Part shown: positions 1-10,440 of the stretch, piece by piece
Layout: each line of letters opens with the position of its first letter
Numbering within the stretch: position 1 is the first letter of the stretch
NCBI GenBank assembly: GCA_030180135.1
Contig: CM058234.1
Coordinates: 32,522,766-32,586,765, forward strand
Direction: 5' to 3'
DNA: 64,000 nucleotides
DNA from: Orychophragmus violaceus
Lineage: Eukaryota; Streptophyta; Magnoliopsida; Brassicales; Brassicaceae
Translations under genes and position numbers: made by a program
The notes under the pieces: generated by a model
Databases searched by the model: none
Seen by the model: the letters and a program-made list of their open reading frames with translations, nothing else
Told to the model about the DNA's origin: nothing

Positions 1-234
1 CAACAGAGAAGTCCTCGAATCTCATCCTCGAAGTACTTACACATTTAAGAAAAAATCGTGCCCTAAAAGCTCTCAGACACGAGCCCCGAGACTCCGCCGC
101 CTCCTCCCAGATCTGATGGCGTGACCTCCGTCGTCGTCGTTTCTGCCGGCCTCCCAGCACGTCGTCTTCAGGGGTCGCCATGCTCGCCATGAAACCGCCG
201 GATTCCGAAGCCACGGAACCTCCCGACCCTCCGC
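1..234. other. GC-rich retroposon- or gene-leader-like flank, left of CACTA insertion
   Basis: This segment is rich in CCG, GTC and CTCC triplets, like the 5' leaders of plant LINE or retroposon transcripts. It has no long ORF. Its right end (CGC at 232-234) is repeated immediately after the CACTA element (2940-2942), so this piece and 2943 onward were contiguous before that insertion. I cannot name the original sequence; a LINE 5' region or a retroposed transcript is the best guess. Confidence 0.35.
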
Positions 235-246
235 CACTACAAGAAA

Positions 247-560
247 CTGGCCGTATAGCCGCGGTATTTTTCGCGGCTATCGACCAAATTTCGTAGCTAA
301 TTTGGACGTAGCCACGAATAGCCACGACGACAATCCGCGTCTATGGTCTCGTGGATACGACATTTTCGCGGCTATCCGCAGCCATGTAGACACAACGTAG
401 CCACGACGATATTCATAGCTACTAGCTACAAATAGCAAGGACACGATTCGTAGAAATTGTAGCGACGACTAGCTACGAATAAAATCGTGGCCTTAGCTAC
501 GAATTTTCTACGATAAATTTTGTGGCCTTAGCCACGAATAGCCACAAAAATTTTAGTGGA
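247..560. repeat. CACTA left subterminal repeats
   Basis: Many copies of a 10-11-bp unit close to TAGCTACGAAT or its variant TAGCCACGAAT, on both strands, over about 310 bp next to the left terminal repeat. Such arrays are the transposase-binding region in CACTA elements. The matching array lies at 2580-2927. Confidence 0.8.
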
Positions 561-1559
561 TTTAAAAAAAAAAAAACAAAAAAAAACAAATACAAAAAAT
601 CAAAATCATTAATTTTTTATTTATAAACAAAATACAAAAAATACAAAGTACAAAAATTACAAAATACAATACAAAATACGTCTCTATAACTCAAGCTCCG
701 GCGACGAGAGCCGTGACACTCCGCTGTTACCACCACGACACCACCTCGGACGACAAACCACTTCCGCTGCTACCACCACGGCACCAACTCTTACGACGAA
801 CCATCGGTGGAGGAGAGAGATCGGATTGTCTTAGCCTTCGTCTCTTTCGAACTCCGATTTGTCTCTCACTCTCTCACTTCGCCTTCGTCTTCACATATCT
901 ATCGATCAGACTCGATCCATACGATTCAGATTCATCTGATTCATCTTCCTCTTTAGCTGATTCGTTTTTGTTTTAGATCTGCAATCTTTGGGTTTCTGAT
1001 ACAAAAAAACAAATCAACTGTAAGCCATAAAACATAGATATGGTTATAAGTATCTACGATTCCTTCACAATCGGCGGCTCTTTTCACGGGAAATCGATGG
1101 TTTTGAGCTCTGGTCACGACGTGTTGGTGGAGGATGAGAAGCCGAAGATAGTGACAGACTGGTGGCCGGTGTGACTGAGAAGGATGAGGATTATAAAAAA
1201 TGTGTGGATTCTGGTGTTATGAGGATTGAAGGAGATGAAGGATGGATTGAAAGAGATGGATGATGAAAAACTATACGAAGGATTGAGACAATAGCAATGG
1301 AGGAGAAGACAGAGGAAGGATATTCTGATCCATTGATTATTTGTCATCTAAGGGCTGTAATTACTTGTAATTACTGATCCAGGTGAGGCATTCATTAGCC
1401 AATAGCATTATTTTGTTATTTAAAATAAATTATATTAATAGATAAAGAACAATGAGAAGCATTCATATAATTTAAAGAGGTATGCTACTTAAACGTTTGA
1501 TTCTATCCAAGCATTCATATATATTTTTTTGTCAAAAGAAGCATTCATATATATCTAGG

Positions 1560-2580
1560 AAATATATCTCATCTTTGTATTTTTGTTTATAGTTTAAGGT
1601 TTTAGGGCTTGTTTTTAGGGTTTAGGGGTTGTTTAGGGATTAGGAGTATTCTTTTTGTAGTATTGGATTTCTAGTTATGGATATATTATGGTTTGTATTT
1701 TGTTTTATAGTTTATGATTAGGAGTTTTAAGATTTAGAGTTTGATTATTGTTAATGTTTGAAGTATATGTTTATAGTTTGGTATTATGGTATAGGATATG
1801 ATGAAGGTTTAAGTTAATGTTGGAAAATAGTATATTTGAAAAATAAGAATTTTTTTTGTAAGTGTTGAATCTTAGTTATAGTTATGAACATATTATAAGA
1901 ATTATGCTTTTAAATTTTTTTAATTTAGAGTTTTAGGGTTTATTTAAAGTTTAGGGTTTTAAATTTATAATTGTAAAATATAAAATGTTTTAAATATTAG
2001 TTGTAAGTATATAATTAGTAATTATATTTTGATTTTATAGTTTATGATTAAAAGTTTAAAGTTTCGAATTTATGATTTATGGTTTAGAGTTTTAGGATTC
2101 GTTTAGGGTTTAAGGTTTTATGTATTAGTTTTGTTCATACTATAGATTTTAAATATTAATTTTATGTATATAGAATTAATTTTATATTTTAATTTATAGT
2201 TTTTGTCTTTTTGATTAAGAGTAAGGTTTAGAGAAAGATTATGCTTTAGAGTATAGAGTTTTAAGTGTGTAGTGTTTAGGGTTTTAATTTAATATTTGAA
2301 AAAAATAGATTTGAAAATATATTTAATTTATAAGTGTATATAACTAGTTTTATATTTTGATTTTATAGTTTATGATTGAGATTAATATTTAGAGTAAGAT
2401 TATTGTTTAGGGTATATGGTTTTAAGTGTTGTGTTTAAGGTTTTAATTTAATGTTTACAAATAATAGATTTAGAATATATTTTTTAATTTATAAGTGTTA
2501 AACTTAGTTTTAAATATATTATACTAATTATAATTTTATTAGTTAGAGTTTTAGGGTTTGTTTAGGGTTTAGGGTTTCAA
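1560..2580 (+). repeat. Degenerate telomere-like TTTAGGG motifs
   Basis: An AT-rich stretch with many TTTAGGG or TTAGGGTTT-like words, for example around 1600-1640, 1930-1960, 2100 and 2550-2575. These match the plant telomere unit but do not form a perfect array. They sit inside the CACTA body. They may be fragments of an old interstitial telomeric tract or low-complexity drift. Confidence 0.45.
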
Positions 2581-2927
2581 TAGCTACGGATATATTAATA
2601 GCTATCCGTAGCTATACAATATATATATATATATATATATATATTTAAATATTCATTAGATATAGCTACGAATAGCCATGAAAATATGTCGTAGCTATAT
2701 TTCCGCGTTTTTTGTCGTAGCTATTCGTAGCTATTGGTTTCCACGGACATGTCATAGCTATCCGTAGCTATTTTGCTACGAATAGCCATGAATTGAATTC
2801 ATGGCTATATAGCTACGGATAGCTACGAAATGACTACGGGTATATCCACGGCTTAATTCGTAGCTAGCCGCGGCTTAAAAAATGTAGCTACGAAATTTTC
2901 GCAGCTAATCCGTGGCTACGAGACAGA
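2580..2927. repeat. CACTA right subterminal repeats with (AT)n
   Basis: Mirror of the left subterminal array: repeated TAGCTACGAAT-like words on both strands. An (AT)n microsatellite of about 13 units lies at 2619-2644. The array runs up to the right terminal inverted repeat. Confidence 0.8.
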
Positions 2928-2942
2928 TTTCTTGTAGTGCGC

Positions 2943-3222
2943 ATCCGAAGATCTGTCCTCCGCCGTCCCTGCTCGTTGTTCTTCTGCATGCTTGCACCGC
3001 TCCTCCGCTTAAGTCTCCTTGGACTTCGACGTACCCGTGTAGCTATTTGCTTTTTTTTCTCCACTGCAGCTTCGTCACTCATCTCCACCGTTCATGGTTT
3101 CTTTCCCGCCGCGGCTTCTGATCTCTGTTAGACTCGTCGATCTAGATCCACCGCCGTGGTCGTGGTGGTTGGAAGCGTCGCCTTAGAGATTTGCTTCATC
3201 TCCTTTTTCAAATCCGCAACTG
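2943..3222. other. GC-rich flank, right of CACTA; continuation of 1-234
   Basis: CT- and CCG-rich sequence that resumes the segment interrupted by the CACTA element and leads into the minisatellite ORF. Short overlapping ORFs on both strands show no recognisable family. Confidence 0.35.
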
Positions 3223-3762
3223 ATGTATGGATCTATCTCTACTCAGCCACTCAAGGCTTCTTCTCCGTCGCGATTTCTGGAATGCTGGTGTTTGACTAGT
3301 TTAAGTCATATTGAAAGATTCACTCTTTTTAGGCTTCAGCTAATGTCATCCATTTTACCTCTTTATAAGGATGTTAAACTTGTTTTTAGCTCACCCTTGC
3401 CTCTTTATGAGGATTTCGTTACATTGCCTCTTTATAAGGATCTTGACACCTTATCTCTTTATGATGATCTTGTCACATTGCCTCTTTATGAGGATATTGA
3501 TACTTTGCCTCTTCATGATGATTTTGTTATCCTATCTCTCTATGAGGATTTTGGCTCCTTTACGGAGTTCTCTTCTCCCTTGTATTCACCATTTGTTTTA
3601 AATAGTTGTGTTGCAAGGGGTGTCATCAAAGACTCATCTGATAGGTGTTTAATCGCCTATGTAGCCATTATGGAGATAGGAATTTGTGCACTTGTTGCTT
3701 TTCCAATCTCGGGTGTTCGATCCAGTACTCACGGCTTTATCTTACTTAATGAATTTAGTTAA
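3223..3762 (+). CDS. Hypothetical 179-codon ORF with 9-residue repeats
   Basis: The ORF reads 179 codons from ATG at 3223. Its middle holds about six 9-residue repeats of the type LPLYEDLVT, encoded by the 27-bp minisatellite at 3401-3562. The C-terminal part (about residues 125-179) is hydrophobic and ends near the end of the GC-to-AT transition. I do not recognise the family. The context (leader-like GC-rich sequence before it, AT-rich sequence after) suggests a retroposon transcript rather than a host gene. Since the repeat is an exact multiple of 3 it cannot break the frame, so an open frame alone is weak evidence of coding. Confidence 0.3.
   Translation: MYGSISTQPLKASSPSRFLECWCLTSLSHIERFTLFRLQLMSSILPLYKDVKLVFSSPLPLYEDFVTLPLYKDLDTLSLYDDLVTLPLYEDIDTLPLHDDFVILSLYEDFGSFTEFSSPLYSPFVLNSCVARGVIKDSSDRCLIAYVAIMEIGICALVAFPISGVRSSTHGFILLNEFS
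3401..3562 (+). repeat. 27-bp minisatellite, about 6 copies
   Basis: Units beginning CTCTTTATGAGGAT start at 3401, 3428, 3455, 3482, 3509 and 3536, an exact 27-bp period with substitutions between units. An isolated related unit begins at about 3358. Confidence 0.85.
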
Positions 3763-4050
3763 CATCGATTTTTTTTCGAGTAAAAACTCGGATTGAGGTT
3801 CAGGTTAAGTATTATCCGATACCCAAAAAAACTTAACCTTACGCCCCATTTGGGTAGAACCAAATTGGATCTGAGTTTTTCTTTTAGCGGGGTTTTTCCA
3901 TAATCCATGTACTACAAGGGCATACAATAGTTGCCCGTAAATTCTCCAATGCATCCAAGTATAGACTTGTATAGTAGGTGTTACAAAAGGAGCTAAGAAC
4001 AATGGAATACAAAAGTGTAGCGTGTATGAATAAGAAAACCACACAAACAA

Positions 4051-5380
4051 TCACTTGCAAACTGTGAATTTGCAAGTCCCCGAATTAGCCTTGATGAAAC
4101 GAATAGCGGTCATGAGAACATCGTGCTGCGAGTTCCCTAGGAGAGCCAAATTCGTATGTGTGATCACAGCGATGGAGTTATAAGGAAAGCCAAGAGAATT
4201 GTATGAATTGAGTAATGCAGTCGTTGCCTCCCTTAAGAGAGTCTTGTAGGCTTCTCCTCGCCCGTCAAGCGCTTCACGTACTGTCATATCAGCACCATAT
4301 CTCCTCCCGGCTACTAGTCCGAACGCAACTGCGACCTTTGTGTCTGGACCTATCACCCTCCAGTAGCATCTGTACTCAGGTCTTATCCACAACCTATATA
4401 AGTCACAAAGGCAAAATGTTATCAAAGAATAATATTAAGTATGTTGACAATATTGTCTGGTACCAAAAAGAAAACCGAACTAAAACCAAACTTAGTACAA
4501 CCGAACCAAATAAATTAAAATTCAAACCGAAGAAAAAACGAAATGTACAAGCCTAATTTGAAATGTGCTTATATATAAATCAGAGAGAAAGCTCACTGGT
4601 GAGAACAAGCTGATGGCTCAACAAATGGAACTGGGGGGATTGAAGGAAAAGGTGGAAGCTTAAACTGAGGAGGCGATGCGGGTGGAGGAGGACTAATGAC
4701 TGGGGCTTGAGGAGGAGGCAAGACCGGGACCTGAGGGACTGGAGGCAAAGGTGGAAGCTTAACCTGAGGTGGCGGTGTGGCTTGAGGAGGAGGCATAACC
4801 GGGACTTGAGGAGGAGACATAACCGGAGCTGGCTGTGGTTTAGGACAAGAAGACATTGGCTGAGCCGGCTGAGCAAGAAGTGCATCCGCAGCGAACATTT
4901 CAATCCCAAAAAAGCTAAACATTAGTTTAAGTTTCTGTGCAGGGCCTGAAGCAATGCTGCAACTACTACTTGAGCCCTGCTGTGGACCTCCATTGTCTGA
5001 AACCTGAGCATAACAGTTACTCAGATCCGGTGTCCCGTCGAATCTCATTACATATCCTCCTAGCCAATTAGTAGTCTCTTCTCTTGACATATAGACTTGT
5101 CCATTTTCATCAGAACATGTGACACTAACAGTGATTCCTGCAAGAAACCAACAGCATATCTTAAGGAACAAGCATAAAAACAGCAAAAAAAAAAAAAAAA
5201 ACAGTGTTAACAATGTTGTTATAAATTACCAGAGACAGGAAAATCGAACAAAGATCTCTCTCCATCCTTGCATTGGTCACAAAACACCGACCCTGTAACA
5301 GTGGCATATCCTGTAACTCCATTTACGGCTAAACATAGAACAAGAAAGGCGAAAAAGAGGAGATTGTGATTTGGATCCAT
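4051..5380 (-). CDS. Ole e 1 domain / proline-rich cell-wall protein (FOCL1-like), 3 exons
   Basis: Best intact host gene. Inferred exons on the minus strand: 5380-5230, 5137-4597 and 4051-4393, joined through GT donors (GGTAAT at 5230; CAGTGAGC at 4597) and AG acceptors (TTGCAG at 5138; ATATAG at 4394). The sum is 1035 bp, a 344-residue protein with an unbroken frame. I start at MDPNHN rather than an upstream in-frame Met because it places a hydrophobic signal peptide at residues about 6-25. The first domain is Ole e 1-like (VTGSVFCDQCKDG, then paired Cys). It is followed by a proline-rich spacer of PPQVP/PPQAP units (exon 2 end) and a conserved C-terminal domain (RCYWRV, LLREATTALLNSYNS, CKFTVCK). 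This order matches Arabidopsis secreted wall proteins such as FOCL1 of guard-cell cuticular ledges or its paralogue. Expected site: secretory pathway to cell wall. Exact orthology was not tested. Confidence 0.85.
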
Positions 5381-6117
5381 TTGATTTCTCTGAACTATAA
5401 GCAATAAAGAACAAGAAGAAGAAGAGAAAATGAGTAGTTATGATAGTCTTAAAAGCCAGCAGATAAAAAAAAAAGAGTAAATAAAAAGGAAATCATCAAC
5501 CTTCAACTGCTAAAATATTAATTGAGGTTATTGACAAAGACAAAAAAAACTAGTACTAGTTTATGATTGTCTGAACATGAGAGTATTCGTACGAGTCAAG
5601 AACATTAATGTTATGGTCCTGCCTCCAAAAATTTTGTAATGGATTCTTAGTCATCTCCCCAACCTTTTGTGCTGAGCAATAAATATTTTCTTCTTAAAAT
5701 TTGGTTTTTGATTATTGGTTTTGGGTTTTAGTTATTGGTTCGAAGGTTATTGGTTCAGCGCAATCAATACTCTCGAGACTTTGTATGAATATAGTTGTGT
5801 CGAGCTGTAGTAACTAATGTGAACACAGTCCCACACACAACACGTGAGGTGTGAAATAAAAGAAGAAAATTTTACACGACGTGTGCAGTTCTTGACACAT
5901 ACCCGCACGTATTTAACAAAGTTTAACTATCAATCTATCGAACCAATGTTCTTGCAGTTTCATGGAGATGTTCGGCTATTTTTCTTTAATTAAGAAAATA
6001 GATCTTGTAGTGTAGGAAAGTCATGCATTTGTATATATTATCAGCATGAATTATAAAGATGTCTGTTTCGTTACATGTGGAAATGTTATTTCACATTAAT
6101 GCTTATTCCATGATGGT
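5381..6117. other. Upstream (promoter) region of the wall-protein gene; intergenic
   Basis: AT-rich sequence with purine-rich runs just upstream of the start codon of the minus-strand gene. No ORF of note. An ACACGTGAG word (around 5838) contains a G-box core CACGTG, which may be a regulatory site, but a single hexamer is weak evidence. Confidence 0.4.
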
Positions 6118-6530
6118 AATTAAACAAGTATTGGTGTCACAAGTTTTATCGGGGCGAGGAAATACAAATCTAGACCATGGGAGGAGCTTAGTGATGTTGG
6201 AGGTATTGATGTGATTATGTGAAGGATAGATCCTTGGACTGTGGACATAATTTCTTTGGAGTTTGTAACTCCAGTGTTATCAGGGGAGGTGTTGTCTGAA
6301 GCAGACATGGTGAAGATGAGAGTATCAGACGGCTAGAAAGAGAAAAGAAAAAAAAAAATTTAGGTTTGATCAAGGCTCTGATACCATATAATGTTTAGGG
6401 AATGAGTTGCTTGTGTTATTGATATGAGTATGGCATATATACAATAGCGTATGTACCGTGATTGGAGTTAATCATGATTGGAGTTAATCATGTAATGACA
6501 TATCTTCTTTCCTCTAATACTACCTTGAGT
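6118..6530 (-). mobile_element. Copia retrotransposon remnant: gag start, primer site, LTR end
   Basis: On the minus strand the order is LTR tail (about 6530-6388), a tRNA-iMet primer site TGGTATCAGAGCC (6386-6374), then a 62-codon ORF (6308-6120) starting MSASDNTSPDNTG, which resembles the N-terminus of plant Copia Gag proteins. The rest of the element is missing. The LTR piece contains a direct duplication of GATTGGAGTTAATCATG (around 6460-6492). Confidence 0.6.
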
Positions 6531-7433
6531 GAGATGGGGTCGGCTGTCCCCATAATAAAATTTTAATTAATGTAATTTATTAAAAAAAGCTAATTATTGC
6601 CCTCATACCAACTAAAATATATGCCTCCATTAGTCTCTTTCCTTTGTTCAGTTACTTTAAAAAAAAAATCTATATAATTGAATTTTGTCCATCCAAATTT
6701 GATAGATAAATATATTTATTTTCATATTTCTATTAAATCATTTATATGAATGCATATATTCAATATGTTTAATCAATAAATATGTGTTCACATATTATTA
6801 ACATATCTAAAAGACTTACCTATTTTAACACTTTTTCCTATATTATGCAAAAATATAGTTTTAAGTTTAGTTAACTCTAGACTTTTCAAATGAATTCAAT
6901 ACCTATTTTTTATAAGATTATTTATTTTGTAAAATATATGACAATAATGTTCTACAATATGAAAAATGTTCTACAATATGTTTACAATGCTATAAAATGA
7001 TTCATCACATATATAATATACATAACTTCTTTGATAAAGGTGGTAACTAACTAACCAAAATATAACAAATTAAGAGAAAAATTAGTTTTTTTAACTGTTC
7101 TTTATAAAAATGTAATGTTTTGCCATAAAAATTTGTTATTGTTAGTTTTATAGATTTTTTCTTTAAAGATCAAGATTAAAAATATATAATGTACGTATTT
7201 GTACATTTTTATGTTTTATTTATGTTTTTAAAATATTGTATTTTAAATTTAATAATATTTTAGTTTAAATATGTTTGCCCCCGGTTAAAATTATTTCTGG
7301 CTCCGTCACTGTCTACAACTGTTTACGATAGAGAGAGAAAAAATAAAACGCAACAAGCTAACGTGCAGTGGAATAAAATTTCCTGGTGTTTTGTGAACCG
7401 GTGAAAAATATATATAAATGATGATAATAAAAA
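6531..7433. other. AT-rich intergenic sequence
   Basis: Very AT-rich, with no ORF above about 60 codons and no repeat family I can name. The short stretch around 7280-7310 (TTTCTGGCTCCGTCACTG) is a phrase common in plant transposon ends but lacks supporting terminal repeats. Confidence 0.5.
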
Positions 7434-7798
7434 TCTTATATATAATGGGAAACCAACTCTCTCCTTAGAGTGACATGTGTCATTTTTTCAGTTTATTATT
7501 GGGCTTTAATTTAATTCTGAACAAGGGTAAAGCCCAATATCCAAGTAAGCCTAAATCATCCAACCTAGCCTTTTACTATTCGTCCTTTCTTCTTCCCAGT
7601 GAATCTCATCTTCCTCCTCTAGCGATTCTCTGTAACCGCAGCTCCATTAACTCGCCGAATTTTTTTGAATCCCTTCCACTGTAATCACTGTTAACGCTTC
7701 TTCTTTAATATCATCCAATTTCCCCTACCTATCCACATTCCAGAGGTTTCAGAAAAGTCCTGATTTACTATAGATACTCATAAACAGAACAATGAACC

Positions 7799-7887
7799 AT
7801 CTTCAGCTTGAATATCTGGAAGAGAGGAGACCCAAGGACTTGGTGAAGAAGTACTCTGAATTCATCAATTACCCGATCTATCTGGGA
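7799..7887 (+). pseudogene. Fragment of cytosolic HSP90
   Basis: The reading frame from 7792 contains LEYLEERRPKDLVKKYSE followed by FINYPIYLG. This is very close to the conserved segment of plant cytosolic HSP90 (HSP81 group), in the N-terminal/middle domain linker region. Only about 30 residues are present. The flanking frame (RKPLIKRRDDYF...) is not HSP90. It is therefore a captured or filler fragment, not a gene. Confidence 0.75.
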
Positions 7888-8001
7888 CTCAGAAAACCAC
7901 TGATAAAAAGACGGGATGATTATTTCGATAGCTTCTCTTTGAGATTTTCGATTAATTTTGTATCGTTTATGGTTTTCTAAGCTGAATTTTGCGTATACAG
8001 C

Positions 8002-9140
8002 TGGGAGGTGGCATACTCTCTTCCGGGTTTTCGTAATCTGGATGTAATTGACATGAACGGCATCAAGGTCACCAATCTCAATCGCCAGTTCCTCTTCAGG
8101 TAATTTCTCCTCCTTTCGTTTTAGCTATGGCTTCCGCGATCCTCTTACATTTGAAACAATTCCCATTGGAAAGGAAAAAGAAATCCTCAGAATCAAAATT
8201 TGTTTGATTTCGTATGTTATTCTCTCTGTGCCTCTTTGTTTGTGGTATTCTCAGTAAGATTTATAGAAATTGTTATCTATCTCTGTAAGAATTAATAGTT
8301 GTAAAGATTTTTGACTCATTTGGTTGTGTCGTGTATTAGTCTTGAGGACGTAGCCTAAGGCAGAGGTAGCAGCAAAGTGTGTCATGGAGAGAGTGAGAGG
8401 AGTGGAGATTGTGCCGCATTTTTCACGTATAGAAGACAAGAGCTTGAATTTTAAAACCATTTTAGTATTATTTCCCTTGGTCTTGATTCAATCGAAGCTC
8501 GGAGATAGATCAATGGGGTAGCTTGTGGGTTTCTTAGTATAAAAGTTTGTACTACTCTTTATGTCTCGGCTTTTAAGTTCACTGCCTTTGTGTTTTTCCC
8601 CTCTCTGATCATGTGTTTGTCAAATATAGAGTATGATGAAGATGATGCCCCAAGAAGAGAAACAATCAAGACGATGGTAAATGGGGGAACCGAAGGTTTC
8701 AAGGGTCATGCTAGAGTTATTGTGCCTGGAGTTACACCCTGTTTGTAGTGCACAATTTCGCCTTTCCCACCTCAAGTGAAATTTCCTTTGTGCACTCTTG
8801 CAGAAACTCCCATGAATGCCCTCATTGCATTGAATATGCTCATCTAATTAAGTGGCCTGAGGTATGTGAATGTATTCTCTTTGAAAGAGACTCTTTTATC
8901 AAGTGAATATGTATTAGTCACGGTATAGATTATTCTTGCTGAAGGCTCATGGTGGAAAATCCTTCGATTCTGATGTGCTAGAACATATGAAGTGGGTCTA
9001 CGATAAGGTAAGTCATCCCTTTACTTATTTATGCTATGCATCTTAATTATGGCTATTTCATATTTTGCATTATCTTTGCAGGCTATCAAGAGAGCTGAGC
9101 TATTTGGAAGTCCGGGTGTTACATACTCTCTCACACAAGT
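8002..9140 (+). pseudogene. ECR1: ECR1 (NEDD8-activating E1 catalytic subunit) fragments with introns
   Basis: Five exon-like blocks follow ECR1 order. Around 8030-8100: GFRNLDVIDMNGIKVTNLNR, then QFLFR before GTAATT. Around 8343-8460: VMERVRGVEIVPHFSRIEDK. Around 8628-8861: DEDDAPRRETIKTMVNGG, GFKGHARVIVPGVTPC, FPPQVKFPLCTLAETP. Around 8944-9008: EHMKWVYDK before GTAAG. Around 9081-9138: RAELFGSPGVTYSLTQ before GTATGT. Splice sites are kept, so this is a genomic (not cDNA) copy. It is dead: the N-terminal nucleotide-binding part and C-terminus are missing, there is an in-frame TAG just before the catalytic-cysteine block, and there are frameshifts at 8345-8370 and after 8760. ECR1 normally pairs with AXR1 to activate NEDD8/RUB. 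Confidence 0.8.
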
Positions 9141-9474
9141 ATGTAACTATTCTGACATTTTGTCACTTTCTAAAATATTCCTGAAATCTGTTGAAGTACG
9201 TGTGACCCTTGAGCATGTGAGATGAAATGCATGTGTTATTTTGTATCCATTAAGGAACTGAGAGAAAGAGCTCTTATGTGCTTGTGAGATGAAATGCATC
9301 TGTTATTTTGAAAATCTCATGCGAAAATGAGAGTCCATGAGAATGTCAAGCGATTCGCCAGGATTTATGCTACGGTCTGTTAGGTTCAATCCAATTCTAA
9401 AAGTGAAAAAATTTTGGGAACACTGTGGAATTGAAGTGTTAATTTATGTGTTCTTTATCATTTGGTGCTTTGTA

Positions 9475-9720
9475 GATATCAGAGTTTACGCAAGGAAAGG
9501 AGAGGCAACAAACTCTGGGGCTGATCCAACAAGATAAGGAAACTGATGAGCAGATGCAACAAACAGCCATTGACAAGTAAATGAGCTTCGAAAACTCAGG
9601 CCTCGGTAAATACAGTATATGGAGGAGAGAGTATAAGAGCCCAAACGTTGATGTTATCTTGAACCTTATGAGAGACCATATCATAATGGCAAAATCATAT
9701 GCACATATTGCCAAATAAAA
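9475..9720 (+). pseudogene. Galacturonosyltransferase (GAUT) N-terminal fragment
   Basis: In one frame the DNA reads QGKERQQTLGLIQQDKETDE then QMQQTAIDK and a stop. After it comes KYSIWRREY, then VILNLMRDHIIMAKSYAHIA. The YSIWRRE...LMRDxIIMAxxY pattern is the stem region of plant GAUT pectin glycosyltransferases (GAUT1/3/4 type). The glycosyltransferase domain is absent and stops follow. It lies directly downstream of the ECR1 pieces, on the same strand. Confidence 0.65.
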
Positions 9721-9759
9721 AGTGAAAGCACGATGCTGATAAAATATTGAGAAATGCAA

Positions 9760-9920
9760 ATATTACTGAACTTAGAGAAGCAATATGTCAAAAGTTAAAA
9801 GGTAAAAAGATAAACAATTTTGCTTTGATGTTCGATTATGTCAAAAAACGAAGTGAAAATGTTTGTGTTCGATTTCCTCAAAAGAAATATGGATTGACTT
9901 ATCCTCCGGATCATACATAG
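9760..9920 (+). other. Unidentified fourth coding-like fragment
   Basis: One frame reads TELREAICQKLKGKKINNFA and RFPQKKYGLTYPPDHT before a TAG. It looks protein-coding in composition (lysine-rich, regular codon use) but I do not recognise the family. It may be another captured exon. Confidence 0.3.
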
Positions 9921-10440
9921 GTTAGTAATGGAGCTAAACAATGTATCTTACAAGCAGACAAGCAGTGCTTGCAGTTTGTTCTCATAGAGATGAAGTAATT
10001 TCTACAATTCTTTCATTCGAGATTTTTATTTTGTTTTATTTCGATATGATTTTGTTTTATAACAATAAAGTGTATTTTCTAGGTTATAGACTCGTGGATG
10101 CAACACCCGTTTCTAGGTCATATTTGACTTATTTTCTTTATCTAAAATGCATATCATAATGTTTTTGTTAAACCATTTAGCCGGCTCACCAACACTTAAC
10201 TATCCAAACTCATGCAACATGGGCATTTACGAGGCAAAATCATTCTCTAAAGTAGACACAACTTAAAACATCTACAAGATGGAGTCCATTACATTTGCCA
10301 AGTATCCAAATAAAATCAACCCAGCACTGCCACAACCAAGCCCCGCGCAAGAATCTGTTACATTCACCAAATACCCAAATAAAATTCAAACAACTATTAC
10401 CACAACTAAGCCTCCGCGCGTGCGCGGAGACGGTGAATAA

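Larger units (their letters stand above)
235..2939. mobile_element. Non-autonomous CACTA (En/Spm) DNA transposon
   Basis: The element starts with CACTACAAGAAA (235-246) and ends with the exact inverse TTTCTTGTAGTG (2928-2939). It is flanked by a 3-bp target-site duplication CGC (232-234 and 2940-2942), the classic CACTA signature. Both ends carry dense subterminal repeats of a TAGCTACGAAT / TAGCCACGAAT type, in both orientations, which in this superfamily are transposase-binding sites. No transposase (TNPD/TNP2-like) ORF is present, so it depends on an autonomous partner. The body has a GC-rich stretch (about 690-1000) with an 87-codon ORF of no recognised family, and an AT-rich stretch (about 1380-2580). 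The 2705-bp length is far below autonomous CACTA copies. Confidence 0.9.
7434..10440 (+). mobile_element. Helitron-like element carrying host-gene fragments
   Basis: The left end reads A|TCTTATATATAATGGGAAA, the TC start and style of Brassicaceae Helitrons, followed by TGACATGTGTCA. Near the right edge is a GC hairpin CTCCGCG-CGTG-CGCGGAG (10412-10429), as expected about 10 bp before a Helitron 3' end, but I do not see a clean CTRR terminus, so the right border is approximate. Between these ends lie pieces of unrelated host genes: cytosolic HSP90, ECR1 with introns, and a galacturonosyltransferase. A repeated approximately 80-bp segment precedes the hairpin. No Rep/helicase is present. An alternative is an ordinary degraded chimeric pseudogene. 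Confidence 0.5.

Noticed and set aside
5838..5846. G-box promoter element of the wall-protein gene
   Set aside because: One CACGTG hexamer 460 bp upstream is expected by chance; mentioned but not annotated as a site.
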